Position numbers and translations under genes: made by a program | Shown: piece by piece, positions 1 to 9,000 of the stretch | Layout of the letters: each line of letters opens with the position of its first letter | How positions within the stretch are numbered: the first letter of the stretch is position 1 | The notes under the pieces: generated by a model | Told to the model about the DNA's origin: nothing | Seen by the model: the letters and a program-made list of their open reading frames with translations, nothing else | Databases searched by the model: none | Origin: Streptomyces pseudovenezuelae | GTDB lineage: Bacteria > Actinomycetota > Actinomycetes > Streptomycetales > Streptomycetaceae | Length of the DNA stretch: 64,000 bases | Direction: 5' to 3' | Assembly (NCBI RefSeq): GCF_029892565.1 | Contig: NZ_JARXVH010000010.1 | Coordinates: forward strand, 248,001-312,000

Positions 1-1
1 C

Positions 2-2287
2 GCCATCAGCCTGACGGCGACCGTCACCAACAGCGGCAGCAAGGCGGCCAAGGCCACCGACCTGAACTTCACACTCGGCGGCACCAAGGCCGCCACGGCG
101 GACGTCCCGGCCCTCGCGGCCGGCCAGTCGACGACCGTCACGGCGGGCATCGGCACCCGGGACGCGGGCAGTTACGCGGTCGGCGCCGAGGTGGACCCGA
201 CGAACAAGGTCATCGAGCAGAACGACGCGAACAACGTCTTCACCCGCTCCGACGCCCTCGTCGTCAAGCCGGTCTCCAGCTCCGACCTGGTCGCCGCGCC
301 GGTCGCCTGGACCCCGTCCAGCGCCTCGGCCGGTGACAACGTCACCTTCACCGTCGCGATCAAGAACCAGGGCTCGGTGGCCTCGGCCTCCGGCGCCCAC
401 GGCGTCACGCTGACGGTCAAGGACGCGAACGGCGCCACCGTCAAGACGCTCACCGGCACCTACAACGGCGCCATCGCAGCCGGCCAGACGACCTCACCGG
501 TCGCCCTCGGCTCGTGGACCGCGGCCAACGGCAAGTTCAGCGTCACCACGGTCATCGCCGACGACGCCAACGAACTGCCGGTCAAGCGGGCCAACAACAC
601 CACCACGCAGGCCCTGTTCGTCGGCCGCGGCGCGGACATGCCGTACGACATGTACGAGGCCGAGGACGGCACCGTCGGCGGCGGCGCCAAGGTCGTCGGC
701 CCGAACCGCACGATCGGCGACATCGCCGGCGAGGCCAGCGGCCGCAAGGCGGTGACCCTCACCGGGACCGGCCAGTACGTCGAGTGGACCACCCGCGCGG
801 CGACCAACACCCTGGTCACCCGCTTCGAGATCCCGGACGGCACGGACACCACGCTCAACATCTACGTCGACGGCCAGTTCCTGAAGGCCATCGACCTCAC
901 CTCGAAGTACGCCTGGCTCTACGGCAACGAGACCGCGCCCGGCAACTCGCCCGGCTCCGGCGCCCCGCGCCACATCTACGACGAGGCGAACGTCCAGCTC
1001 GGCAAGACCGTTCCGCCCGGTTCCAAGATCCGGCTCCAGAAGGACGCGGCCAACACCTCCACCTACGCCGTCGACTTCGTCAACCTCGAACAGGCGACGG
1101 CGGTCCCGAATCCGGACCCGGCCGCCTACACGGTCCCGGCCGGCTTCTCGCACCAGGACGTGCAGAACGCGCTCGACAAGGTCCGCATGGACACCACGGG
1201 CAAGCTCGTGGGCGTCTACCTGCCCGCCGGTGACTACGAGACCGCCAGCAAGTTCCAGGTCTACGGCAAGGCGGTCAAGGTCCTGGGAGCCGGGTCGTGG
1301 TTCACCCGCTTCCACGCACCCTCCTCGCAGGAGAACACCGACGTCGGCTTCCGGGCCGAGGCGACCGCGAACGGCTCGTCGTTCACCGGCTTCGCCTACT
1401 TCGGCAACTACACGTCCCGGATCGACGGTCCGGGCAAGGTGTTCGACTTCTCCAACGTCGCCAACATCACCATCGACGACATCTGGGTCGAGCACATGGT
1501 GTGCCTCTACTGGGGCGCCAACACCGACAGCGTGACCATCAAGAACTCCCGCATCCGTGACACGTTCGCCGACGGCATCAACATGACGAACGGCTCCACG
1601 GACAACCACGTGGTCAACAACGACGCCCGGGCCACGGGCGACGACAGCTTCGCGCTCTTCTCGGCGATCGACGCGGGCGGCGCGGACGAGAAGAACAACC
1701 TCTACGAGAACCTGACGTCGACGCTCACCTGGCGTGCGGCCGGTATCGCCGTCTACGGCGGCTTCAACAACACCTTCCGCAACATCAGGGTCGCCGACAC
1801 CCTGGTCTACTCCGGCATCACGATCTCCTCGCTGGACTTCGGCTACCCGATGAACGGCTTCGGGACCGATCCGACGACGATCGAGAACGTCTCCCTGGAC
1901 AGAACGGGCGGCCACTTCTGGGGCTCCCAGGTCTTCCCCGCGATCTGGGCGTTCTCGGCCTCCAAGGTCTTCCAGGGCATCCGGGTCAACGACGTCGACA
2001 TCGACGACTCCACCTACGGAGGCGTGATGTTCCAGACCAACTACGTCGGCGGCCAGCCGCAGTTCCCGGTGAAGGACACGATCTTCACCGACATCTCCAT
2101 CACCAACTCCAAGAAGAGCGGAGACGCGTTCGACGCCAAGTCCGGGTGGGGCGTCTGGGCCAACGAGTTGCCCGAACCCGGTCAGGGACCCGCCGTCGGT
2201 TCGGCCACCTTCATCAACCTGCGGATGAGCGGTAACGCCCAGGACATCCGCAACACCACCAGCACCTTCACGATCAACGTCCAGTAA
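2..2287 (+). CDS. Secreted glucanase, GH87 (mycodextranase/alpha-1,3-glucanase) type, 5'-truncated
   Basis: The reading frame is open from base 2, so the N-terminus lies outside the window. The visible order is: end of one CARDB adhesion-like domain, a full CARDB domain (about bases 280-640, starting near SSDLVAAPVAWTPSSAS), a CBM6/35-type carbohydrate-binding module opening with YDMYEAEDGT (about 640-1100), and a right-handed beta-helix catalytic domain to the end. The helix has an Asp in FADGIN followed about 25 residues later by an Asp pair in ATGDDSFA, the D...DD arrangement of GH87 enzymes. GH87 proteins hydrolyse alpha-1,3-glucan of fungal walls or nigeran outside the cell. A strong hairpin follows the stop. 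The family call comes from recognised sequence flavour, not a search; a GH49/GH28-like helix is the alternative. Confidence 0.72.
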   Translation, partial: AISLTATVTNSGSKAAKATDLNFTLGGTKAATADVPALAAGQSTTVTAGIGTRDAGSYAVGAEVDPTNKVIEQNDANNVFTRSDALVVKPVSSSDLVAAPVAWTPSSASAGDNVTFTVAIKNQGSVASASGAHGVTLTVKDANGATVKTLTGTYNGAIAAGQTTSPVALGSWTAANGKFSVTTVIADDANELPVKRANNTTTQALFVGRGADMPYDMYEAEDGTVGGGAKVVGPNRTIGDIAGEASGRKAVTLTGTGQYVEWTTRAATNTLVTRFEIPDGTDTTLNIYVDGQFLKAIDLTSKYAWLYGNETAPGNSPGSGAPRHIYDEANVQLGKTVPPGSKIRLQKDAANTSTYAVDFVNLEQATAVPNPDPAAYTVPAGFSHQDVQNALDKVRMDTTGKLVGVYLPAGDYETASKFQVYGKAVKVLGAGSWFTRFHAPSSQENTDVGFRAEATANGSSFTGFAYFGNYTSRIDGPGKVFDFSNVANITIDDIWVEHMVCLYWGANTDSVTIKNSRIRDTFADGINMTNGSTDNHVVNNDARATGDDSFALFSAIDAGGADEKNNLYENLTSTLTWRAAGIAVYGGFNNTFRNIRVADTLVYSGITISSLDFGYPMNGFGTDPTTIENVSLDRTGGHFWGSQVFPAIWAFSASKVFQGIRVNDVDIDDSTYGGVMFQTNYVGGQPQFPVKDTIFTDISITNSKKSGDAFDAKSGWGVWANELPEPGQGPAVGSATFINLRMSGNAQDIRNTTSTFTINVQ

Positions 2288-2313
2288 CTCCCGCCGGTAC
2301 AGCGCCACATGGA

Positions 2314-2346
2314 GCGGGGCCGCCCTTGCGAAAAGGGCGGCCCCGC
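2314..2346. terminator. Bidirectional terminator between convergent glucanase genes
   Basis: A perfect 14-bp stem (arms 2314-2327 and 2333-2346) closes a 5-nt GCGAA loop. It sits 27 bases after the stop of the GH87-type gene and 12 bases before the stop of the oppositely oriented GH64 gene, so it can serve both. Confidence 0.85.
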
Positions 2347-2357
2347 TTCGGCGTGTG

Positions 2358-3719
2358 CTACCAGCCGACGGCGACCAGGAGCCACTGCGGACTGGCGTGG
2401 GAGACGAAGGAGGACTGGCCCGCGACATCGTCGTAGGGGAAGCCGTAGGCAAGCTGGTTGATGGCGTTGTCGTGCCAGAACTTGGCGTAGTAGTTCGCGG
2501 GCGCCGCCTTGTAGAACTGCGCCGGGTCGGACTGCTGCGAAGCCGGCAGCGTGGCCACATGACGATTGAGCCCGGCACACATGTCGGGGTTGGCGGCCAG
2601 CGAGCCGGCACACCCGAAGATGTCGGAGGTGGCCGCGTTCACGCCGACCGACTGGGCGTACGAGGTGAAGTAGTTGGCGTTGACGCCACCCGCGCGGAAG
2701 CTCGGGTCGCTGCCGGGCGCGATGATCCGGTACGGACCCTGGGTCTGGGCCAGCACCTTGAACTGCGAAGGCACCGCGTCCGTGAACCGCTGGAATGTAG
2801 TGGCGCGGTCCTCGGCGAAGGTCTGCCGGTTCTCACCGACCTCGACGTCGTAACCGTCCTTGCTGTGCAGCCGCATGGCGAGCTTGAGGCCGAAGGCGTC
2901 GACCCGGGTGGTGTTCCCGTTGAAGACGTTGTCGCCGACCGTGAACTCGATGAAGTCGTAGTACGGCCCGTTGGGCGTGCCCAGGTAGAAGTACATACGA
3001 CCCGCGGAGTTGGCCGGCATGTCCAGATAGGGCTGCTCGGCGATGGAGTGCACCTGCCCGTTGAAGCTCCAGTACACCTGGCTGTCGGGGTACTTGCCGT
3101 TGGTCCGGTTGAGGATCTTCACCTCGACGGCCTGGCTGGCCGGAGGTATGTCACTCGTACTCCCCCAGAAGTCGTCCGGCGGCGTGGTGCTCCCGGGCCC
3201 GTAGACCTGGAACTCCCACAACGAGTACCCGTACGGGGTGGCCCGCGCAGTGCCGTTCACCCGCACATAGCGCCCACTGCCGCTGATGGTGATGTTCTGG
3301 CTGCCACCGGTGGAGGTGGTGGTGGAGTAGACGGTGGTCCAACTGTTCGCGTCGTTCGAGGTCTGGATCTGATACCCGGTGGCGTAGGCGGCCTCCCAGT
3401 TCAACGAGACCCGCGTGAGCTGCTGCGTGGACCCGAGATCCACCCGAACCCACCGCGGGTCGGCGAAAGCCGAGGACCAACGGGTACCGGTGTTCCCGTC
3501 CACGGCCGCACTCGCGGGAAACGCCCCGCTCTCGGTCGAGGACGCGGTGGCGGGCCGCCCTTGGGACAGCAACTGGTCGGCGGCACGGGCGGGCGAGGAC
3601 GTCAGCGCGGCGAAACAGGCGACGATCAGAATGACGACAAGCCCGAGGGCGGTACGGGGGCGCACGACACGGGCCGAAGGTCTGCCGAGTGTGCCGGGTA
3701 CGCCGGCGGAGGTCTGCAT
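2358..3719 (-). CDS. Secreted GH64 beta-1,3-glucanase with F5/8 type C (CBM32-like) domain
   Basis: This 453-aa protein starts with an ATG preceded by AGGAGA at about 5-nt spacing. Residues 1-47 form a long Sec-type signal peptide (basic start, hydrophobic LGLVVILIVACFAAL, cleavage near SPARA-A). Residues about 50-173 are a coagulation factor 5/8 type C discoidin fold (WVRVDLGSTQQLTRVSLNWE, YGYSLWEFQVYG). Residues about 190-453 are a GH64 domain (VEVKILNRTNGKYPDSQVYWSFNG, FYKAAPANYYAKFWHDNAIN, YGFPYDDVAGQSSF). GH64 enzymes release laminaripentaose from beta-1,3-glucan outside the cell. A 12-bp LacI-type palindrome lies about 55 bases upstream, so induction by glucan oligosaccharides is likely. 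Putting the binding domain before the catalytic domain is common in Streptomyces secreted hydrolases. Confidence 0.88.
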   Translation of the reverse strand: MQTSAGVPGTLGRPSARVVRPRTALGLVVILIVACFAALTSSPARAADQLLSQGRPATASSTESGAFPASAAVDGNTGTRWSSAFADPRWVRVDLGSTQQLTRVSLNWEAAYATGYQIQTSNDANSWTTVYSTTTSTGGSQNITISGSGRYVRVNGTARATPYGYSLWEFQVYGPGSTTPPDDFWGSTSDIPPASQAVEVKILNRTNGKYPDSQVYWSFNGQVHSIAEQPYLDMPANSAGRMYFYLGTPNGPYYDFIEFTVGDNVFNGNTTRVDAFGLKLAMRLHSKDGYDVEVGENRQTFAEDRATTFQRFTDAVPSQFKVLAQTQGPYRIIAPGSDPSFRAGGVNANYFTSYAQSVGVNAATSDIFGCAGSLAANPDMCAGLNRHVATLPASQQSDPAQFYKAAPANYYAKFWHDNAINQLAYGFPYDDVAGQSSFVSHASPQWLLVAVGW

Positions 3720-3773
3720 GGGGGTCTCCTCAATCCGGTTCGGCGTGCGGGGGGTTGGAGCAACAGCGGATGT

Positions 3774-3785
3774 GAGAGCGCTCTC
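3774..3785. promoter_or_regulatory. LacI-family operator-like palindrome upstream of the GH64 gene
   Basis: The perfect palindrome GAGAGCGCTCTC lies 55-66 bases before the GH64 start codon. Its GCGC centre with flanking purine/pyrimidine arms matches the form of CebR-like LacI-family operators that control Streptomyces glycoside hydrolases. No matching regulator gene is in the window. The rest of 3786-3989 shows no gene. Confidence 0.6.
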
Positions 3786-3989
3786 CCCGGGTTGTAGCCC
3801 CGCCCTCGCCCGCCGTCAACAACTGAAGCCGAATCCACAGCAGTTCGCCGATGCGGGCGCGTCACCGTGACGATCCGTTCAGAACCCGACCCCAGCCCTC
3901 ACCTCAACCGGGCCTGTTCCTCCATCAGTTGACGCGTCCGGTATGTATCTTCGGTCCCGACGTGCCCATCGCCGGTTTCACGGCGCGAC

Positions 3990-4380
3990 GGCGTGCCGGC
4001 GGCCGTCGTGGAAGATCATGCCGCCCTCCTTGACGAACGTGGTGACGAGGTGGACGCGGGCGTGCCGGTAGCCGGGCAGGCAGGGAAGTTCCTCGACCAG
4101 GAGTCGGTGGACGTCGTCCATGTGCGGGCCGTGAGTTGCTTGACGGCGTCGGTGAGCGAGACCGAGTCGATCTGGATGAAGAACACCGCCTGGATCTCCA
4201 GGCCGACCTGGCAACGGTCGACGACGGTGGCGATCTCGGCGCCGCCGGACCTTCTCAGCTGGTGAAGCCTGCGTTGGGCCGTCGCGGCGGAGGTGTGCGT
4301 GCGCGCGGCGAGCCGGGCGAGGCTCATCCGGCCGTCTTCGGCGAGAGCCTCGACGGGGTGGTGCTCGTCGGGATCGAGGC
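3990..4380 (-). pseudogene. Frameshifted Lrp/AsnC-family regulator remnant
   Basis: Reading leftward, one frame gives an AsnC-type helix-turn-helix and the start of the effector domain (ALAEDGRMSLARLAA, TSAATAQRRLHQLRRSG, VGLEIQAVFFIQID). Near 4120-4140 the similarity moves to another frame, which continues MDDVHRLLVEELPCLPGY and VHLVTTFVKEG, the expected C-terminal end of an AsnC ligand-binding domain. No start codon with a ribosome site opens the joined frame, so this is a decayed gene. It lies just outside the putative left attachment site. The stretch 4381-4662 shows nothing I recognise. Confidence 0.55.
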
Positions 4381-4662
4381 CGGGACCGGGCGCGAGACCC
4401 GGTCCGGACTAGGGGTGGCGGATCCGGTCCGTCTCGGCGCCGGTGAGCAGGGGCGGCTGCGGCGGTCCGGCCAGGGCGCAGGCACTCAGAACGGACAGGG
4501 TCCGCAGATCCAGAAGATCGCCGATGACCGGTTGACGACGCAGGGTCAGGTCGTTGCGCTCCTCGCGGCTGCGGGGGTGGACGAGCGCCTCGCCAAGCCT
4601 GGCGTCCTCGGAGAGATCGTGGCGGTCGCGATGCGCTGACCGCCACGACACCCGGAGAGGGC

Positions 4663-4731
4663 CAGGTCAGGAGCTCTTGGCCACCGGTTCAAGGATGGCA
4701 ACGCACTCCACGTGATGCGTCATCGGAAACA
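4663..4731 (-). repeat. Putative attL: displaced copy of the RNA methyltransferase 3' end
   Basis: These 69 bases align without gaps to 30027-30095, the 3' end of the RNA methyltransferase gene, with 56 identities. The leftward translation gives MTHHVECVAILEP and a TGA stop at 4667-4669 in register with the real gene; the C-terminal tails then differ (VAKSS against IPKDA). Most differences are silent or in the last residues. The uninterrupted identical blocks are 14 and 13 bases (4701-4714, 4719-4731). Homology stops on both sides, so this is not a whole second gene. It fits the displaced gene end left by site-specific insertion of an element. Confidence 0.72.
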
Positions 4732-4916
4732 TGTGTATCGAAAACATGTGGAAGAAAACCGCAGGTCAGCGACGCGCCAGGGGAAATTCAAACCCAGACC
4801 GATGTGCATTATGGGCACTACGTGCGATCTCTTGACGCATGCCCCAACCCCAGTGTTGATGTCCCCGCAGACTCGCCTCCGAGGGAGCGTGGATGGAGAC
4901 TCGGAATAGCGTCGCC

Positions 4917-4939
4917 GTATAGCATTTGAAATGCCATAC
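4917..4939. promoter_or_regulatory. Operator and promoter of the VapBC-like pair
   Basis: Two 11-base arms, GTATAGCATTT and AAATGCCATAC, flank a single G and are inverted repeats with one mismatch. The right end supplies a -10-like CATACT at 4935-4940, about 7 bases before the antitoxin ATG at 4947, and no ribosome site is visible. This suggests leaderless transcription from a promoter buried in the operator, the expected arrangement for autoregulation by the antitoxin. Confidence 0.6.
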
Positions 4940-4946
4940 TCGTGCT

Positions 4947-5231
4947 ATGGCTGACGACGACACCGACTTCCTCCCCGGCGACGGCCCCAGCAGCGGCGTC
5001 TCCGTCTCTCTCACCGCCGGCACTCTGCAGGCGATCCGTGAGCGAGTCGGCAAGCGCGGGGTGTCCGCGTATCTGGAGAAGGCCGCACAACGCCAGATCG
5101 AACGCGACCACCTGGACGAGCTCATCGCCGACTTCGACAAGGTCAACGGCCCCGCCGATCCGGAGGCCGTGGCCGCCAAGCGTGCCAAGCTCACCGGCAC
5201 CGCCTCATCCGCAGCCGGGGCAGCCGCGTGA
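4947..5231 (+). CDS. VapB-like antitoxin (ribbon-helix-helix type)
   Basis: This protein of about 94 residues opens with an acidic tail (MADDDTDFLPGD). A short beta strand (GVSVSLTAGTLQAI) and two helices (RERVGKRGVSAYLEKAAQRQIERDHLDELIADF) follow, as in RHH/CopG antitoxins that bind the operator as dimers. The C-terminal part (VNGPADPEAVAAKRAKLTG) would wrap the toxin. A TTG 21 bases upstream is in frame but falls inside the operator palindrome, so I chose the ATG. Its stop overlaps the toxin start by 4 bases (GTGA), which implies translational coupling. It is the first gene at the left end of the island. The RHH assignment is by pattern only. Confidence 0.7.
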   Translation: MADDDTDFLPGDGPSSGVSVSLTAGTLQAIRERVGKRGVSAYLEKAAQRQIERDHLDELIADFDKVNGPADPEAVAAKRAKLTGTASSAAGAAA

Positions 5232-5626
5232 GTGGCGCTCTGATCCTGGACAGCGAGGGCCTGGCCAAGGCCGTGCAGCGCGATCGCGAGGTCCACGAGT
5301 GGCTCACCGCTGCCCGCGACGCCGACCTTCCGGTGATCACCTCAGCCGCAGTCCTGGTCGAGGTCATCCACCCCAGGATCAATGACGCCGCGCTGAAATG
5401 GACGCTGTCCCGGCTGCGGGTCGAGCCGGTCACCCAGGCCCTCGCCCAGTCAGCGGCGGCCCTGCTTCGCGCGGCCGGGCTGCACGGCCACAAGTACGCC
5501 ATCGATGCCATGCTCTGCGCCACCGCGCTTGCTCAGCCGGGCCGTGTCACGATCCTGACGTCCGATGTCGAAGACATCTCCATACTCACCGCGGACCATC
5601 CCCGGATGGTGACCGAGAAGGTCTGA
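5228..5626 (+). CDS. VapC-like PIN-domain toxin
   Basis: This 132-aa protein has the four acidic residues of a PIN ribonuclease in order: D8 (ALILDSEGL), E45 (AVLVEVIH), D93 (KYAIDAML) and D113 (LTSDVED). PIN toxins bind Mg2+ and cleave tRNA or rRNA when not bound by their antitoxin. The GTG start lies inside the antitoxin stop. Length is normal for VapC. In this island it could stabilise the element against loss or add an abortive-infection layer to the neighbouring BREX genes; the sequence does not show which. Confidence 0.8.
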   Translation: MSGALILDSEGLAKAVQRDREVHEWLTAARDADLPVITSAAVLVEVIHPRINDAALKWTLSRLRVEPVTQALAQSAAALLRAAGLHGHKYAIDAMLCATALAQPGRVTILTSDVEDISILTADHPRMVTEKV

Positions 5627-6090
5627 CTGCCGAGGCCCGCCAAGTCGGTGATCGTGACCAAGGTGAAGGTGTGATCGCGGCAGCGCGCGAACAGATCCCC
5701 TGCGGCGACACGGCCGGCAGAAGGCTGTCGAACCGCCGCAACACGACACCAGCGCGGTACCACCGATCACCAGTATTGCCATGGCGAGCAGAGTCAGATC
5801 CCCGTCCCTGCCCCATGCCTTCATGGGATTCGGGAAAGCCCTCTGCCCCGACCAACACTTCTTCGGCCGTGCTGGCCGAAATGGGGGCGCGCGGGAGCGT
5901 CGGCGACGTCCTTTCCGCGTGTGTCCCTTGCACGCGCCCCCCAAGATCGACGGCTGCGGTTCAACGCACGCCTTACCCACCTTCGTCGGCCGCGACTAGG
6001 ATTCATGAGGTCCGTGACGTGGTGGAAACGGCACGCATGAACACGAACGGACGGTGACCGGGGGCAGATTCCAAGGGGCGGGGACAGCTC
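5627..6090 (+). promoter_or_regulatory. 464-bp gap with a possible promoter for the BREX operon
   Basis: No convincing gene is present. A TAGGAT hexamer at 5997-6002 resembles a good vegetative -10 box, but the -35 region (around CTTACC, 5972-5977) is weak and spaced 19 bases away. A GGGGCGGGG purine run ends 6 bases before the pglW ATG and may act as the ribosome site. A short leftward frame near 5700-5785 encodes a hydrophobic stretch but has no support as a gene. Confidence 0.3.
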
Positions 6091-9000
6091 ATGCGACAAG
6101 GCCGGTGGACCACGGTCACCGAGTCCGAGTTCGACCATGAACACCGTGGCCTGGAAGCCATCCGGGAGAAGCTGGCGGACGTCGATCCGTGGCGCGCGTG
6201 GTCGAACTTCACCTTCACCGCCAACACCGGACACGTCCGCGAGGTCGACCTCCTCGTCGTCGCGCCCGGCGGCGTATACATGATCGAGCTCAAGGACTGG
6301 CACGGCTCCGTGACCAGCGAGAACGGCACCTGGGTGCAGACCACCCCCGGTGACCATCGTCGCCCGCACGGCAACCCGCTCCACCTCGTCAACAAGAAGG
6401 CGAAGGAGCTGGCCACACTGCTCGGCCAGAACGGCAGGCGGGTATGGGTCGGCGAGGCCGTCTGCTTCACCGATGGCGGTCTGCGTGTCCGCCTGCCCGC
6501 CCACGATCAGAATGGCGTCCACACGGTCGACGAGCTGGTCACCCTGCTGAAGCAGCCTCCACGCAACGAGCGGCGCCGCATCAACGCCGTCGAGTCCCGT
6601 GAGATCAAGACCACGCTCGAACGGATCGGTATCCGGCGCAGTGACGCCGAGTACAAGGTCGGCCCGTATCAGCTGGTCCGCAAGTCCATTGACTCCGGCC
6701 CGACCTGGACCGACTACAAGGCGAGCCACAGCGAGCTGCCCGAGGTGGCCCGGGTCCGCGTCTACCTCAGCGAGCGCGGATCGGACGCGTCGATCCGGCG
6801 GTCGGTGGAAAACGCGGCCCGCCGTGAAGCGGCCGTACTGCAGCGCTTCAAGCACCCAGGTGTGGTCCAGCTCAAGCAGTACTACCCTTCCGGGCACTTA
6901 GCGGGCCCTTCCCTGATCTTCGACTACGACCCGCGCACGCTCCGCCTGGACGAGTACCTGCTCCAGCACGGCAAGGGGCTCGACATCCTCGGCCGGATGG
7001 CACTGGTCCGCCAGCTCGCCGAGACCATACGTTCCGCGCACTCCGCCCGCATCCACCACAGGGCGCTGGCCGCCCGCGCCGTTCACGTGATCCCCCGCGA
7101 CCGGGGCCGCGGCGGTCGGGCGGTCGGGGAGGACGCCGCCTGGCTCACCCCCCGTCTGGAGATATCGGACTGGCAGATCGCCACCCAGCGCGCCTCCGCC
7201 ACGGACGGCGACAACGGGCAGGGCATAACCCGCTTCGCGCCGACCGCGCTCTCGGCCATGCACCTTGCGGAGGGCTCCGACCCCTATTTCGCCCCGGAGT
7301 TGACTGCCCTCACGGCCGACCCCGTTTACCTGGACGTGTACGGCCTCGGTGTCCTCACGTACCTCCTCGTCACGGGCAGGGCCCCGGCCGCGAGCCAGGC
7401 CGAGCTGCTGGCCCGCCTTGAGGCGGGCGAGGGTCTGCGCCCCAGCTCGTTGGTCGACGACCTCTCCGAGGACATCGACTTCTTGGTGCAGGCGGCGACC
7501 GCCTACCGGCCCGGTCAACGCCTGTCCTCGGTGGACGAGTTCCTGGAGATGCTGGAGATCGTCGAGGACGGCCTGACCGCCCCGCCCTCGGAGCCCGACC
7601 CCGAACCGGCCGAGGGTCCCGAGAAGGACCCTCTCGAAGCGGTGGCCGGCGATGTGCTCGGCGGGCGCTGGGAAGTCCGGCGGCGCCTCGGAACCGGCTC
7701 CACCAGCCGGGCCTTCCTCGTCCGCGACTTGGAGGCCGAAGCGCGCAAGACCCGGCCGCTGGCCGTCCTGAAGGTGGCTCTCTCGGACAGCAGAGGCCAA
7801 GTCCTGGTGCACGAGGCCGAGGTGATGAACCGGCTGCGCCCCGACTCCCGCGTGATCCGGCTCGTCGAGCCGGAACCCCTGCACATCGGCCCGCGTACCG
7901 TGCTCGCTCTTGAGTACGTGGGCGACGAGCGCGACGCCACCGAACAGGACGCCGAGGCCGCCGACTCTGGCACCAAAACCGGCACACGCACCCGCCGCCG
8001 CGAGGAGACGGTCGCGCGCCAGCTGCGCGAGCACGGCCGGTTGAAGATTGACCAGTTGGAGGCATACGGCGACTACCTGTTCGGGGCCGTGGACTTCCTG
8101 GAGGGCGAGAGTGTCTGGCACCGCGACATCAAGCCGGACAACATCGCCATCCGTATCCGCCCCAACCGCACCCGCGAGCTGGTCCTCATCGACTTCTCCC
8201 TGGCGGGCTACCCTGCGAAGGACTACGAGGCTGGCACCGATGGATACCTCGACCCATTCATAGGCAGCCTGACCCGCACCGCGTACGACTCGCACGCCGA
8301 GCGGTACGCGATCGCCGTCACCTTGCACCAGATGGCCTCGGGCGAATTGCCCAAGTGGGGCGATGGCTCGCTCCCGCCGAGGATGACGGACGCGAAGGAG
8401 TTCCCGTACCCGACCGTCCAAGCCGACGCCTTCGAGCCCGCCGTACGGGACAGCCTGGTCGCCTTCTTCCGCAAGGCCCTCCACCGGGACGCGGCGAAGC
8501 GCTTCGCCGAGCTGAAGCCGATGCGGGATGCCTGGAGGAAAATCTTCCTCGACGCATCGCAGACGGTCCCGTCCAACCACCGCTCCCGCCACCCCGAACC
8601 CTCACCGCAGGAGACCGCGGCGGGCGAGCGCGCTGCAGCGATCGCGGACGCCGAGCCACTCACCGCGGACGAACAGCGTGAGCGTCTGGCGGCGGCGGTC
8701 ACCCGCGACACCCACCTGTCCGCCGCCGGTCTCACCCCGGCCGCGGAGTCCTTCCTCTACGGCCTCGGAATCACGACCGTCGGCGGCCTCCTCGACTACA
8801 GCCGCAGCAAGCTCCTCAACGCGCCGGGCCTCGGCACCAAGACCCGCACCGAGGTGCAGCGCCGCCAGCGCCAGTGGGGCAGGCTGCTGCGCGAGGCTTC
8901 ACTCTCCCCGCTCACCCCGAAGGGCCGCGCGGAGGCGAAGGAGGAACTCGCCCAGCTCACCGCCACCGGGTCGGCGGTCGCCGGAGCCCTGGCCACGGAC

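Noticed and set aside
494..2611. Long minus-strand frame opposite the GH87-type gene
   Set aside because: The opposite strand encodes recognised domains across the whole stretch and this frame has none.
4663..4731. Reading the left repeat as the end of a second complete methyltransferase gene
   Set aside because: Similarity ends abruptly at 4731 and the following sequence does not encode the preceding part of the enzyme in any frame.
5700..5785. Leftward hydrophobic frame reading MAILVIGGTALVSC
   Set aside because: No ribosome site and no conserved continuation; it probably arises by chance in the gap.
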